Shown: positions 22,682-30,914 of the stretch, piece by piece
Layout: every line of letters begins with the position of its first letter
How positions within the stretch are numbered: the stretch's first letter is position 1
Assembly (NCBI RefSeq): GCF_001006805.1
Contig: NZ_LN811355.1
Coordinates: 311,375 to 352,012 of the forward strand
Direction of reading: 5' to 3'
DNA from: Microvirga massiliensis
GTDB lineage: Bacteria; Pseudomonadota; Alphaproteobacteria; Rhizobiales; Beijerinckiaceae
Length of the DNA stretch: 40,638 bases
Program-made: the position numbers and the translations under genes
The notes under the pieces: generated by a model
Databases searched by the model: none
Told to the model about the DNA's origin: nothing
The model's input: only the letters and a program-made list of their open reading frames with translations

Positions 22682-23995
22682 TCATGTGCCGCCGCGACGT
22701 TCCGCGCGGAGCCTCGCCCACCATTCGAGCCGCCGCCGGATATCCCTTTCATACCCGCGATCCGGAGGATCGTAGAACACTTGCGGCTCGAGGCTGCGCG
22801 GCCAGTAATCCTGGCCCGAGAAGGCATCCGGCTCGTCGTGATCGTATCGATAGCTTTCGCCGTAGCCGAGCGACTTCATGAGCTTGGTGGGCGCGTTCAG
22901 GATCGTCGGGGGCGGCATCACGGAGCCAGCCTCTTTGGCGGTGCGAGTTGCCGCCTTGAAGGCCGTGTAGATCGCGTTCGATTTCGGAGCCGTGGCGAGA
23001 TAGACGGTCGCCTCCGCGAGGGCGAGCTCGCCCTCGGGGGACCCCAGGAAATCGAATGCATGTTTCGCGGCATTCGCGATCACCAGAGCCTGCGGGTCCG
23101 CGAGGCCGATATCCTCGACGGCGGCGCGCACGAGGCGGCGAGCGATGAAGAGCCGGTCCTCACCGGCATCGAGCATGCGGGCGAGATAGTACAAGGCTGC
23201 GTCGGGATCGGAGCCCCGGATCGTCTTGTGAAGGGCCGAGATGAGATTGTAGTGCCCCTCCTGACCCTTGTCGTAGATAGGGGCACGGCGCTGCACGATC
23301 TCCTGAAGCTCCTTGGCTCCGAAGATTTCGCCATGGGTCGCAGACCGCCAGACCTCCTCGGCAAGCGTGAGCGCCGCCCGGCCGTCGCCATCGGCCATCC
23401 GTACCAAGGAAGCCCTCGCCTCCTCGTCGAGCGGGAGCTGGCGTCCCGTTACGGATTCCGCACGGGCCAAGAGCTTTGCAATGGCTGCATCATCGAGGCG
23501 ACGGAACACGAGCACACGCGCCCGCGACAGGAGCGCTGCATTGAGCTCGAAGGAAGGGTTCTCGGTCGTCGCCCCGATCAGCGTCACGGTCCCGTCTTCC
23601 ATGACGGGCAGGAACGCGTCGAGTTGCGCCCGGTTGAAGCGATGGATCTCGTCGACGAAGAGCAGCGTGCCCTGCCCGGCCATGCGACGAGCGCGCGCCG
23701 CATCGAAGACCTTCCGGAGTTCCGCAACACCCGAAAAGATTGCGGAGATCTGCTCGAAGTGGAGGCTGGTCTCCCGCGCGAGCAGGCGGGCGACGGTCGT
23801 CTTGCCGGTGCCCGGCGGCCCCCAGAAGATGAGCGAGCCGAGGCTGCCGGACGCGATCAGACGCGTGAGGATCCCGCCCGGGCCGACGAGATGTTCCTGG
23901 CCGACCACTTCCGCAAGCGTCGTCGGGCGGAGCCTGTCTGCCAATGGGCGAGGCGCGTCTCGCCCCAGTTCCGCCCTCTCGAAAAGATCACTCAT
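22682..23995 (-). CDS. rarA: RarA/MgsA replication-associated AAA+ ATPase
   Basis: This 437-residue protein is the conserved recombination factor that acts at stalled replication forks and contacts SSB and the clamp-loader family. It starts LFERAELGRDAPRPLADRLRPTTLAEVVGQEHLVGPGG. Walker A is GPPGTGKTT, Walker B LLFVDEIHRFN, sensor 1 TLIGATTENPSFELN. The C-terminal tetramer domain has AAVEDIGLADPQALVIANAA and PPPTILNAPTKLMK...YRYDHDEPDAFSGQDYWP. Length and motifs are typical. It lies 48 bp after the Deg protease gene on the same strand. Confidence 0.95.
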   Translation of the reverse strand: MSDLFERAELGRDAPRPLADRLRPTTLAEVVGQEHLVGPGGILTRLIASGSLGSLIFWGPPGTGKTTVARLLARETSLHFEQISAIFSGVAELRKVFDAARARRMAGQGTLLFVDEIHRFNRAQLDAFLPVMEDGTVTLIGATTENPSFELNAALLSRARVLVFRRLDDAAIAKLLARAESVTGRQLPLDEEARASLVRMADGDGRAALTLAEEVWRSATHGEIFGAKELQEIVQRRAPIYDKGQEGHYNLISALHKTIRGSDPDAALYYLARMLDAGEDRLFIARRLVRAAVEDIGLADPQALVIANAAKHAFDFLGSPEGELALAEATVYLATAPKSNAIYTAFKAATRTAKEAGSVMPPPTILNAPTKLMKSLGYGESYRYDHDEPDAFSGQDYWPRSLEPQVFYDPPDRGYERDIRRRLEWWARLRAERRGGT

Positions 23996-24043
23996 GGGAA
24001 CAGCCAGTTACACGTCGGATCGCCCCTGTGCTGTGGGACATGA

Positions 24044-25447
24044 TCAAAGGCCGAGGACGCTCGTGAAGATCCGGCCACCACGGTTGACGGTGATCTCCCA
24101 GTAGGGCCCCCCACTTCGGAGCGACCGCTCGATCTCGCGGGTCGAGGCGATCCGCCGCCCATCGATGGCGAGGATCTGATCACCCTTCTGGAAGCCGACC
24201 TGGCCTGCAATGGCGCCGTCGTCCAGATCCGCCACGACAACACCTTCGGAGGACGTATCGAGCTGAAGCTCCTCGGCGACGGCCGGCGACATGTTCAGGA
24301 GCGTTGCGCCGGTCAGGGGCGTTCGACCCCGGACCCGAACAGGATCGCGTGGCCGCGTTTCCGGCGCGGGCATCAGAGCCACGCGCATGGTCTGGCGTTG
24401 GCTGTTCCTGAGGACGGTGAGGTTGGTTTGGCCGCTCAGGCCTTTGAGAGTGAAGCGATATCCGAAGCTTTCCGGGTTATCGACCGGCTGCCCATCGACT
24501 TCCAGGATAACGTCGCCCCGGCGCAGCCCGGCTTCCGCGGCAGGACCGGTCTCATTCACGCCGCTGACGATCACACCCGTCGGTCGCTCGAGACCGAGCC
24601 CCATCGCGATCTCGCCATCGACGGCCTGGAGGCTCGCTCCCAGCCAAGGCCTCCGCACGACCCGGGCACCGCCTTTCGCCGAGTCGAGAACGGCTCTTAC
24701 CATGGCCGAGGGGATCGCGAATCCGATGCCGTGGCTTCCCCCCGATCGGGAGAAGATCGCGGTGTTGATCCCGACGAGACGGCCCTGCATGTCCACGAGC
24801 GCGCCTCCCGAATTGCCGGGGTTGATGGCGGCATCGGTCTGGATGAAGAACTGATAGTCGGTGATCCCGACCTGCGTGCGCGCAAGCGCCGAGATGATGC
24901 CCTGCGTCACTGTCTGACCGACGCCAAAGGGATTCCCGATCGCCAGAACGATGTCCCCGACCTCGAGGGCTTCTGAGTTTCCAAGTGGCAGAACCGCAAG
25001 GTTGCTGGCGTTCTTGAGCCGAAGCACGGCAAGATCGGTGCGTGGATCCCGCAGCACGATCTCCGCTTCGAACTCGCGCCGGTCCGCCAGCGCGACCTTC
25101 ACCTCGGTCATGTTCTCGATCACGTGATTGTTGGTGATCACGAGACCGCTCGGATCGACGATGACACCCGAGCCGACCGAAGTCTGCGAACGACCCGGTG
25201 GAACGGGAACGCCTTCACCGAAGAAGCGCCGGAAGAACTCCTCCATCTCGCGAGACTGACGCCGCCGGTCGACTCGCGCCCCATAGACATTCACTACCGC
25301 GGGGGCGCTCTCCCGAACGATGGGCGCAAAGGAGAGCTGAACCTCTGCACGGGACTGTGGCGCCACCTTAGTCTGCGCGGCGACCGGCGCAGGTGCCGTC
25401 AGGACGAGAATCGCCAGCACGGCGGCGGATCTCACGAGTAGACGCAT
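24044..25447 (-). CDS. degQ: Deg/HtrA-family periplasmic serine protease
   Basis: This 467-residue protein has a Sec signal (about 1-24, ending PVAAQ), a trypsin-like domain with catalytic His108 (TNNHVIE), Asp138 (RTDLAVL) and Ser213 (NPGNSGGAL), and two PDZ domains (about 270-360 and 375-465). This matches DegP/DegQ, which degrade or refold misfolded periplasmic proteins as cage-like oligomers. The DegP-type long Q-linker is absent, so DegQ fits better, though paralogue assignment is uncertain. It is the first gene after the ribosomal block, behind the rplQ terminator, so it should have its own promoter, which I could not place. Confidence 0.92.
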   Translation of the reverse strand: MRLLVRSAAVLAILVLTAPAPVAAQTKVAPQSRAEVQLSFAPIVRESAPAVVNVYGARVDRRRQSREMEEFFRRFFGEGVPVPPGRSQTSVGSGVIVDPSGLVITNNHVIENMTEVKVALADRREFEAEIVLRDPRTDLAVLRLKNASNLAVLPLGNSEALEVGDIVLAIGNPFGVGQTVTQGIISALARTQVGITDYQFFIQTDAAINPGNSGGALVDMQGRLVGINTAIFSRSGGSHGIGFAIPSAMVRAVLDSAKGGARVVRRPWLGASLQAVDGEIAMGLGLERPTGVIVSGVNETGPAAEAGLRRGDVILEVDGQPVDNPESFGYRFTLKGLSGQTNLTVLRNSQRQTMRVALMPAPETRPRDPVRVRGRTPLTGATLLNMSPAVAEELQLDTSSEGVVVADLDDGAIAGQVGFQKGDQILAIDGRRIASTREIERSLRSGGPYWEITVNRGGRIFTSVLGL

Positions 25448-25522
25448 GTCTCTTCACCCATCCTGGAGCGGATGCCCGAATCGATTATCCGATCCCCGTA
25501 AACCTCCGGCGCTGGATCGGGC

Positions 25523-25554
25523 AAATAAAAAGGGCAGCCGTCTCGGGCTGCCCT
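25523..25554 (-). terminator. Intrinsic terminator of the rpsM-rplQ operon
   Basis: AGGGCAGCC (25531-25539) and GGCTGCCCT (25546-25554) form a perfect 9-bp stem with a 6-base loop. On the minus strand it is followed by TTTTATTT. It lies 28 bp after the rplQ stop and is the clearest terminator in the window. Confidence 0.92.
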
Positions 25555-25581
25555 CGGAAAACGTCGAATGAGCGGCGTGGC

Positions 25582-26004
25582 TCAAGCCGCTTCGCTCTCG
25601 GGCGCCTCGTCCTGGGTTGGGCCGGAATCCTGGCCGCGGGCATCGACGTCGCGATCGACCAGCTCGATCACGGCCATCGGCGCATTATCGCCATACCGGA
25701 AGCCGGCCTTGAGCACGCGGGTATATCCGCCCGGACGCTCCTTGTAGCGCGGGCCGAGCACGTCGAAGAGCTTCTTGACCATGGCCTCGTCGCGGATCTG
25801 AGATATCGCCAGACGACGCGCGTGGAGATCACCACGCTTGCCCAGGGTGATCAGCTTCTCGACAACGGGACGCAGGTCCTTCGCCTTGGGAAGCGTCGTG
25901 ATGATCTGCTCGTGCTTGATCAGAGCGGCAGACATGTTCGCGAACATCGCCTTCCGGTGCTCGGAGCTGCGATTGAAGCGACGACCGCGGTAACCGTGAC
26001 GCAT
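25582..26004 (-). CDS. rplQ: 50S ribosomal protein L17
   Basis: This 140-residue protein starts MRHGYRGRRFNRSSEHRKAMFANM, the bL17 signature, and continues with LRPVVEKLITLGKRGDLHARRLA and the GGYTRVLK...GDNAPMAVIEL core. L17 sits near the peptide exit tunnel. The last 25 residues form an acidic Asp/Glu/Pro tail not found in E. coli L17 (127 residues) but common in alphaproteobacteria. It follows rpoA by 117 bp and ends the operon ahead of a strong terminator. Confidence 0.97.
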   Translation of the reverse strand: MRHGYRGRRFNRSSEHRKAMFANMSAALIKHEQIITTLPKAKDLRPVVEKLITLGKRGDLHARRLAISQIRDEAMVKKLFDVLGPRYKERPGGYTRVLKAGFRYGDNAPMAVIELVDRDVDARGQDSGPTQDEAPESEAA

Positions 26005-26121
26005 GGCTCTCTCCTGGTTCTTGCGGCCGCCGGGCCAAGGGTCGGCCGTCTCTCTTGAAGTCCCGCGCTCTTGCGGGAGGTTGGAAAAGGTCGACCGCCG
26101 GCAGAGTCGGCGGTCAATGTC

Positions 26122-27138
26122 TTAGTAATGCTCTTCGAAGCGCTTCGCGAGGTCCTCGATGTTCTCCGGGGGCCAGCCCGGCACTTCCATGCCGAGATGC
26201 AGGCCCATCGACGCGAGGACTTCCTTGATCTCGTTGAGCGACTTGCGTCCGAAATTCGGCGTGCGAAGCATTTCCGCTTCGGACTTCTGGATGAGATCGC
26301 CGATATAGACGATGTTGTCGTTCTTCAGGCAGTTCGCCGAGCGGACCGAAAGCTCGAGCTCGTCCACCTTCTTGAGGAGAGCCGGGTTGAACGGCAGCTG
26401 CGGTGCAGCCGAGGCGGCCTCTTCCTTGCGGGGCTCCTCGAAGTTGACGAACACGCCAAGCTGATCCTGAAGGATGCGCGCGGCATAGGCGACCGCGTCC
26501 TCCGGCGACACGGCGCCGTTCGTCTCGATCGTCATCGTGAGCTTGTCGTAGTCGAGCTTCTGACCCTCACGCGTGTTGTCGATCCGGTAGGAGACCTTCT
26601 TCACCGGGCTGTAGAGGCTGTCGACCGGGATGAGCCCAATCGGAGCGTCCTCGGCGCGATTGAGTTCCGCCGGGACATAACCCTTCCCGGTGTTCACGGT
26701 GAACTCCATCCGGATCTCCGCACCCTCGTCGAGCGTGCATAGCACGAGATCCGGGTTCAGGATCTGGACGTCTCCAACCGTGTTGATGTCGCCGGCGGTG
26801 ACGGCGCCAGGACCCGTCTTGCGCAGGCTCATGCGCTTGGGTCCGTCACCATGCATGCGGATGGCGACCGCCTTCACGTTCAGCACGATATCCGTGACGT
26901 CCTCACGCACGCCCGGGATGGACGAGAACTCGTGGAGAACGCCATCGATGTGGACCGATGCGACGGCCGCCCCTTGCAGCGAGGACAGCAGAACGCGGCG
27001 GAGCGCGTTTCCGAGCGTCGTTCCGAAGCCGCGCTCGAGAGGCTCGGCCACGAGGGTTGCGACCCGCTTCGGATCGTCGCCGGGAGAGACCTCGAGCTTG
27101 TTCGGCTTAATAAGCTCTTGCCAGTTCTTCTGGATCAC
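26122..27138 (-). CDS. rpoA: RNA polymerase alpha subunit
   Basis: This 338-residue protein has the assembly domain (about 1-235: LKVSPGDDPKR, EPLERGFGTTLGNALRRVLLSSLQG, AKRMSLRKTGPG-like loop) and the C-terminal DNA- and activator-binding domain (LELSVRSANCLKNDNIVYIGDLIQKSE, TPNFGRKSLNEIKEVL). It dimerises to seed polymerase assembly. No ATG fits: homologues start at IQKNWQELIKPNKLEV, so I use the GTG at 27138, which has GAGG seven bases before it. Another GTG lies two codons upstream, and the ATG at 27192 is too early. Confidence 0.95.
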   Translation of the reverse strand: MIQKNWQELIKPNKLEVSPGDDPKRVATLVAEPLERGFGTTLGNALRRVLLSSLQGAAVASVHIDGVLHEFSSIPGVREDVTDIVLNVKAVAIRMHGDGPKRMSLRKTGPGAVTAGDINTVGDVQILNPDLVLCTLDEGAEIRMEFTVNTGKGYVPAELNRAEDAPIGLIPVDSLYSPVKKVSYRIDNTREGQKLDYDKLTMTIETNGAVSPEDAVAYAARILQDQLGVFVNFEEPRKEEAASAAPQLPFNPALLKKVDELELSVRSANCLKNDNIVYIGDLIQKSEAEMLRTPNFGRKSLNEIKEVLASMGLHLGMEVPGWPPENIEDLAKRFEEHY

Positions 27139-27226
27139 AACCACACCTCTTGAGGTCTGGATTGAAGAGTGCCTCGACCAAGGCACTCCCATGGATTCGC
27201 GGAATCGATCTGAGGACGAAGATGTC

Positions 27227-27616
27227 TCAGACGCGGCGGCGCTTGCGCGGCCGGCACCCGTTGTGCGGGATCGGAGTCACGTCACGGATCGACGTAACCG
27301 TGAAGCCGGAGGCCTGGAGAGCGCGTAGAGCCGACTCGCGGCCGGAACCCGGGCCCGAAACTTCGACCTCGAGGGTGCGCATTCCGTGCTCGGCCGCCTT
27401 GCGGGCGGCGTCCTCGGCAGCGACCTGGGCTGCATAGGGAGTGGACTTCCGGGAGCCCTTGAACCCCATCGACCCAGCGGACGACCAGGAGATCGTGTTG
27501 CCCTGAGCGTCCGTAATCGTGATCATGGTGTTGTTGAACGAGGCGTTCACGTGCGCCACGCCGGAAACGATGTTCTTGCGTTCGCGACGGCGGACGCGTG
27601 TTGCTTCTCTTGCCAT
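27227..27616 (-). CDS. rpsK: 30S ribosomal protein S11
   Basis: This 129-residue protein matches uS11 of the platform region: KNIVSGVAHVNASFNNTMITITDAQGNTISWSSAGSMGFKGSRKSTPYAAQ and the C-terminal TSIRDVTPIPHNGCRPRKRRRV. It contacts the 690/790 loops of 16S rRNA near the E site. Length is normal. The ATG at 27616 is followed directly by the family start MAREATRVRRRERKN. It lies 74 bp after rpsM and 88 bp before rpoA in the alpha operon order rpsM-rpsK-rpoA-rplQ; rpsD is not included, as usual in this group. Confidence 0.97.
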   Translation of the reverse strand: MAREATRVRRRERKNIVSGVAHVNASFNNTMITITDAQGNTISWSSAGSMGFKGSRKSTPYAAQVAAEDAARKAAEHGMRTLEVEVSGPGSGRESALRALQASGFTVTSIRDVTPIPHNGCRPRKRRRV

Positions 27617-27690
27617 ATTTCTGATCCTTCAGGCGCGCCCGTGATGCCAGGCGCTCGGGAGCCTCGTTCTCGACCGGATGCGGCCGATGC

Positions 27691-28059
27691 TTACTTCTTC
27701 TTGCCGGCGATCGGCTTTGCCTTGCCCTTGCGGGTGCGGGCGTTCGTGTGAGTCCGCTGGCCACGCACCGGGAGGCTGCGACGGTGGCGGAGCCCGCGAT
27801 AGGCGCCGAGATCCATCAGCCGCTTGATGTTCATCGATACTTCGCGGCGAAGATCGCCCTCGACGACATAATCCCGGTCGATGGTCTCGCGGATCTGCAG
27901 AACCTCGGCATCGGTCAGCTGGTTGACGCGGCGCTCTGCCGGGATACCCACCTTCTCCGTGATTTCCTGAGCCTTCTTGGACCCGATTCCGTGAATGTAT
28001 TGAAGCGCGATTACGACGCGCTTGTTCGTCGGGATATTGACGCCTGCGATGCGGGCCAT
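27691..28059 (-). CDS. rpsM: 30S ribosomal protein S13
   Basis: This 122-residue protein matches uS13 of the small-subunit head: MARIAGVNIPTNKRVVIALQYIHGIGSKKAQEI, a central helix pair, and the basic tail RHRRSLPVRGQRTHTNARTRKGKAKPIAGKKK that reaches the P-site tRNA. The ATG at 28059 replaces the frame start at 28071 because all homologues begin at MARIAG. It opens a separate unit with its own promoter candidate at 28219-28247, 334 bp behind a small unknown ORF, rather than following adk closely. Confidence 0.97.
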   Translation of the reverse strand: MARIAGVNIPTNKRVVIALQYIHGIGSKKAQEITEKVGIPAERRVNQLTDAEVLQIRETIDRDYVVEGDLRREVSMNIKRLMDLGAYRGLRHRRSLPVRGQRTHTNARTRKGKAKPIAGKKK

Positions 28060-28077
28060 CTTCAACTCCATGTAAAT

Positions 28078-28095
28078 GGGCCCGAAAACGGGCCC
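28078..28095 (-). promoter_or_regulatory. GC hairpin in the rpsM leader
   Basis: GGGCCCG (28078-28084) and CGGGCCC (28089-28095) pair perfectly with a 4-base loop, 18 bp upstream of the rpsM start. It ends just before the ribosome-binding region and has no T-run. It could affect translation or attenuation of the alpha operon; nothing in the sequence proves that. Confidence 0.4.
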
Positions 28096-28196
28096 GGAGG
28101 GTGACTCGCGCGTCCGGTGGAGGCCGGCCCTTGCGCGAATGCCAAAGACCGAACGGAGCCCTTAGGGGCCTCTTACGAAGCTCCCGGGACCTGTCC

Positions 28197-28247
28197 GGCT
28201 CATGAGCATGAGCCGTCGCCCATAGCGCGGTCGACCCGTGGCGTCAA
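28197..28247 (-). promoter_or_regulatory. Promoter candidate for rpsM-rpsK-rpoA-rplQ with a start-proximal hairpin
   Basis: On the minus strand TTGACG (28247-28242) and TATGGG (28224-28219) are separated by exactly 17 bp, a good match to the alphaproteobacterial housekeeping consensus with its strong TTGAC. A perfect 7-bp hairpin GGCTCAT/ATGAGCC (28197-28214) follows directly, so it would form at the very 5' end of the RNA, about 140 bases before rpsM. Rest of the 28060-28393 gap: the hairpin at 28078-28095 and nothing else evident. Confidence 0.55.
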
Positions 28248-28393
28248 CACAATTCGTGAGCCCGCGACAAGCTGCCTGCAGGTCGTGCGTTGCCAGGAAG
28301 CTTTGCAGGGCTCGGCCCCTCCTCCGGCACGCCAGGACAGCGAGCACCTCTGCACGGACTCCTGACGCGCGGAGCGGGATGCCTCTCCGCCCC

Positions 28394-28573
28394 TCACCGG
28401 CTCCGTCGCGCCATCAGGCGCGTCGAGACGAAGGTCATGGCGATGAGCGCGATCAGCCCGAAGCCCAGTGAGCGCATATCGGCGGCGTTGTAGCAGCGCC
28501 CAATTCCTGCGCCTGTCAGCCCGATCGCAGCGTTGCAGAACATCTGGCCCACGGACGTGGCGAAGATATCCAT
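28394..28573 (-). CDS. Small membrane protein (59 aa) between adk and rpsM, unknown
   Basis: This ORF starts at ATG 28573 behind a perfect GGAGG with 5-base spacing and ends TGA at 28394. It encodes an N-terminal segment with two cysteines (DIFATSVGQMFCNAAIGLTGAGIGRCYN), then a clear hydrophobic helix (LGFGLIALIAMTFVSTRL) and a basic end MARRSR, which favours a cytoplasmic C-terminus. It lies in the middle of the ribosomal block, 190 bp after adk. A weak promoter candidate, TTGTTT (28636-28631) with TATTCC (28612-28607) at 18 bp, precedes it. I do not recognise the family. Confidence 0.55.
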   Translation of the reverse strand: MDIFATSVGQMFCNAAIGLTGAGIGRCYNAADMRSLGFGLIALIAMTFVSTRLMARRSR

Positions 28574-28763
28574 TCCGACCTCCATCTTGCGATGTAAGGC
28601 CAGTGTGGAATATCCGCGCTACCGTTTGCTAAACAACAGTAGGACAAATTTTCCGAACCTCGCCGCCGGATGCGCCTTATTCGGCCTGTGCGGCTGGAGC
28701 CAGAATCCGGCCAGCCACGAAACCGACCAGCCGGCCTGCACAATTACCCCATGTGGGTGAGGT

Positions 28764-29345
28764 TCAGCGTCCCAGGACGTTCCGGATGGCCTCGGTCACT
28801 TCGTCGACGGAACGCATTCCGTCGACCGGCCGAAGCATTCCATGGGCCACGTAATATTCCGATAGGGGAGCGGTTTGAGTCCGGTATGCATCCAGGCGGG
28901 TCTTGAAGACCTCCGGATTGTCATCCTTCCGGACGGGCTCGCCGCGCGCCTCTGCTTCCTTCGCACGCTTGACGATGCGGTCGACGAGCGCCTCCTGGTC
29001 AACCTTGAGCTCGACGACGGCGTCGAGCTTCGACCCGTTCTTGGCGAGCATTGCGTCGAATGCCTCCGCCTGGGCGACAGTTCGAGGGAAGCCGTCGAGG
29101 ATGAACCCACCCACAGCATCGGGTTCGCGAATCCGGTCCGCGATGATTCCGACGACGACCTCATCCGGGACGAGATCGCCCCGGTCCATGAGCGCCTTGG
29201 CTTGCAACCCGATCGGAGTGCCGGCTGAGACCGCAGAGCGCAGCATGTCTCCCGTGGAGAGTTGCGGGATTCCGAGACGCTCCACGAGACGCACGGCCTG
29301 CGTGCCCTTGCCGGCCCCCGGTGGTCCAAGAAGAATGATCCTCAA
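28764..29345 (-). CDS. adk: Adenylate kinase (short form)
   Basis: This 193-residue cytosolic enzyme interconverts ATP + AMP and 2 ADP. The P-loop GPPGAGKGTQA, AMP site LSTGDMLR, IILDGFPRT-type motif (GGFILDGFPRTVAQAEAF) and the family arginines are present. The LID is the short version (VKRAKEAEARGEPVRKDDNPEVFKTRL) with no zinc cysteines, as in many alphaproteobacteria; long-form Adk has about 214 residues. It follows secY by 50 bp, the usual spc-operon position. Confidence 0.96.
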   Translation of the reverse strand: MRIILLGPPGAGKGTQAVRLVERLGIPQLSTGDMLRSAVSAGTPIGLQAKALMDRGDLVPDEVVVGIIADRIREPDAVGGFILDGFPRTVAQAEAFDAMLAKNGSKLDAVVELKVDQEALVDRIVKRAKEAEARGEPVRKDDNPEVFKTRLDAYRTQTAPLSEYYVAHGMLRPVDGMRSVDEVTEAIRNVLGR

Positions 29346-29395
29346 CGGTGCCCCCCTTGCGCGTCTCTAACCTGTAGCGTTCCCCGAGAGGCGAT

Positions 29396-30733
29396 TCAAC
29401 GCCGCCTCGCTCCCCTGAGCTTGGCCTTCTTCACCAAGCCCTCGTACTGGTGCGCCAGCAGATGCCCGTGCACCTGCGCAATCGTGTCCATCGTCACCGA
29501 GACCACGATGAGGAGCGACGTTCCGCCGAAATAGAATGGCAGGGCGGCATACGAAACCAGGATTTCCGGGATAAGGCAGATCAGGACGAGATAGGCCGCC
29601 CCAATCACCGTGATGCGCGTGAGAATCCGATCGATGTACTCGGCCGTGCGCTCGCCCGGACGAATGCCGGGGATGAAGCCGCCATGCTTCTTCAGGTTGT
29701 CTGCCGTTTCCTGCGGATTGAAGACGACCGCGGTATAAAAGAAGGTAAAGAACGCGATCAGGGCCGCGTAGAGGATGACATAGGCGGGCCGCCCGTGGCT
29801 CAGATATGCCGTCAGGGTCGCAACGATCCCGGTCCCGCCCTGGGTTGCCTGAAAGCTCGCGACCGTCGCGGGAAGCAGCAGAAGCGATGAGGCGAAGATC
29901 GGCGGAATCACGCCCGACGTATTGAGCTTGAGCGGCAGAAACGACGTCTGCCCCTCATACATCCGGTTGCCCACCTGCCGCTTCGGGTAGTTGATGAGCA
30001 GCCGGCGCTGTGCCCGCTCCATGAAGACGACGAAGTAGATCACGGCGACCGCCATGACGAGCACGAGCAGAATCAGGGGGGTCGAGATCGCACCCTGACG
30101 ACCAAGCTCCAGTGTGCCGGCAATGGCCGAAGGCAAGTTCGCCACGATGCCCGCGAAGATGATGAGCGAGGCGCCGTTGCCGATCCCACGTGCCGTGATC
30201 TGCTCTCCGAGCCACATCAGGAACATCGTTCCGCCCGTGAGGGTGATCACGGTCGAGATGACGAAGAACAGCCCGGGGTCGCGGACGATCGAGCCGGAAC
30301 TCTGGAGCCCTACCGCAATCCCCCAGGACTGGAAGACGGCCAGGAAAACGGTGAGATACCTCGTATACTGGTTCAGGACTTTCCGGCCGGACTCGCCTTC
30401 CTTCTTCAGCGTCTCGAGCGTCGGCATCACCGACGTCAGCAGCTGAATGATGATCGAGGCCGAGATATATGGCATGATGTTCAGGGCAAAGATCGCCATG
30501 CGCTCGACCGCGCCGCCCGAGAACATGTTGAACAGGCCGAGAACGCCGCCGCTGGCGTTCTGGAAGCTTTGCCGAAGCGCCTCCGGGTCGATACCCGGGA
30601 GCGGAATATACGTGCCGAGTCGATAGACGATGAGCGCGCCAAGGGTGAACCAAATACGGCGCTTGAGCTCTTCGGCTTTGGCAAGCGCGCCGAAGTTGAT
30701 GTTTGCCGCAAGCTGCTCGGCTGCTGAGGCCAT
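29396..30733 (-). CDS. secY: SecY, channel subunit of the Sec translocon
   Basis: This 445-residue inner-membrane protein forms the protein-conducting pore with SecE and SecG, driven by SecA or ribosomes. Ten membrane spans are visible, with FTLGALIVYRLGTYIPLPGIDP at TM1, the plug region, FALNIMPYISASIIIQLL in TM2, the cytosolic loop RRLLINYPKRQVG, and KKHGGFIPGIRPGERTAEYI before TM9. Length is normal. The 181-bp gap to rplO is long for this position and contains a hairpin at 30767-30796. Confidence 0.96.
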   Translation of the reverse strand: MASAAEQLAANINFGALAKAEELKRRIWFTLGALIVYRLGTYIPLPGIDPEALRQSFQNASGGVLGLFNMFSGGAVERMAIFALNIMPYISASIIIQLLTSVMPTLETLKKEGESGRKVLNQYTRYLTVFLAVFQSWGIAVGLQSSGSIVRDPGLFFVISTVITLTGGTMFLMWLGEQITARGIGNGASLIIFAGIVANLPSAIAGTLELGRQGAISTPLILLVLVMAVAVIYFVVFMERAQRRLLINYPKRQVGNRMYEGQTSFLPLKLNTSGVIPPIFASSLLLLPATVASFQATQGGTGIVATLTAYLSHGRPAYVILYAALIAFFTFFYTAVVFNPQETADNLKKHGGFIPGIRPGERTAEYIDRILTRITVIGAAYLVLICLIPEILVSYAALPFYFGGTSLLIVVSVTMDTIAQVHGHLLAHQYEGLVKKAKLRGARRR

Positions 30734-30766
30734 GTTCCTGTCCTTACGCTGCGCCCATCACGCGAA

Positions 30767-30832
30767 CGGCGGCCACACGATTCACGCGGGCCGCCGCCTT
30801 GATCCTAAAGCGCGATTCTACTCGGTTGAATC
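30767..30832 (-). promoter_or_regulatory. secY leader: GC hairpin plus a GATTC/GAATC dyad
   Basis: CGGCGGCC (30767-30774) and GGCCGCCG (30789-30796) form an 8-bp stem with a 14-base loop, 34 bp before secY. Further upstream GATTC (30814-30818) and GAATC (30828-30832) flank TACTCGGTT. The dyad looks like an intergenic repeat unit, but only one copy is in the window. No convincing -35/-10 pair was found. Confidence 0.35.
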
Positions 30833-30914
30833 AAACCAGGCGCTAATGTCGTCTGCATTTTGCGAACCCTTCCGGACAACCGGCGTCCGCTGCTCCCGCC
30901 ATATGGGCCCGGGC

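Noticed and set aside
22433..24043. 536-codon plus-strand ORF opposite rarA
   Set aside because: It is antisense to a complete, motif-rich rarA and has no recognisable domain.
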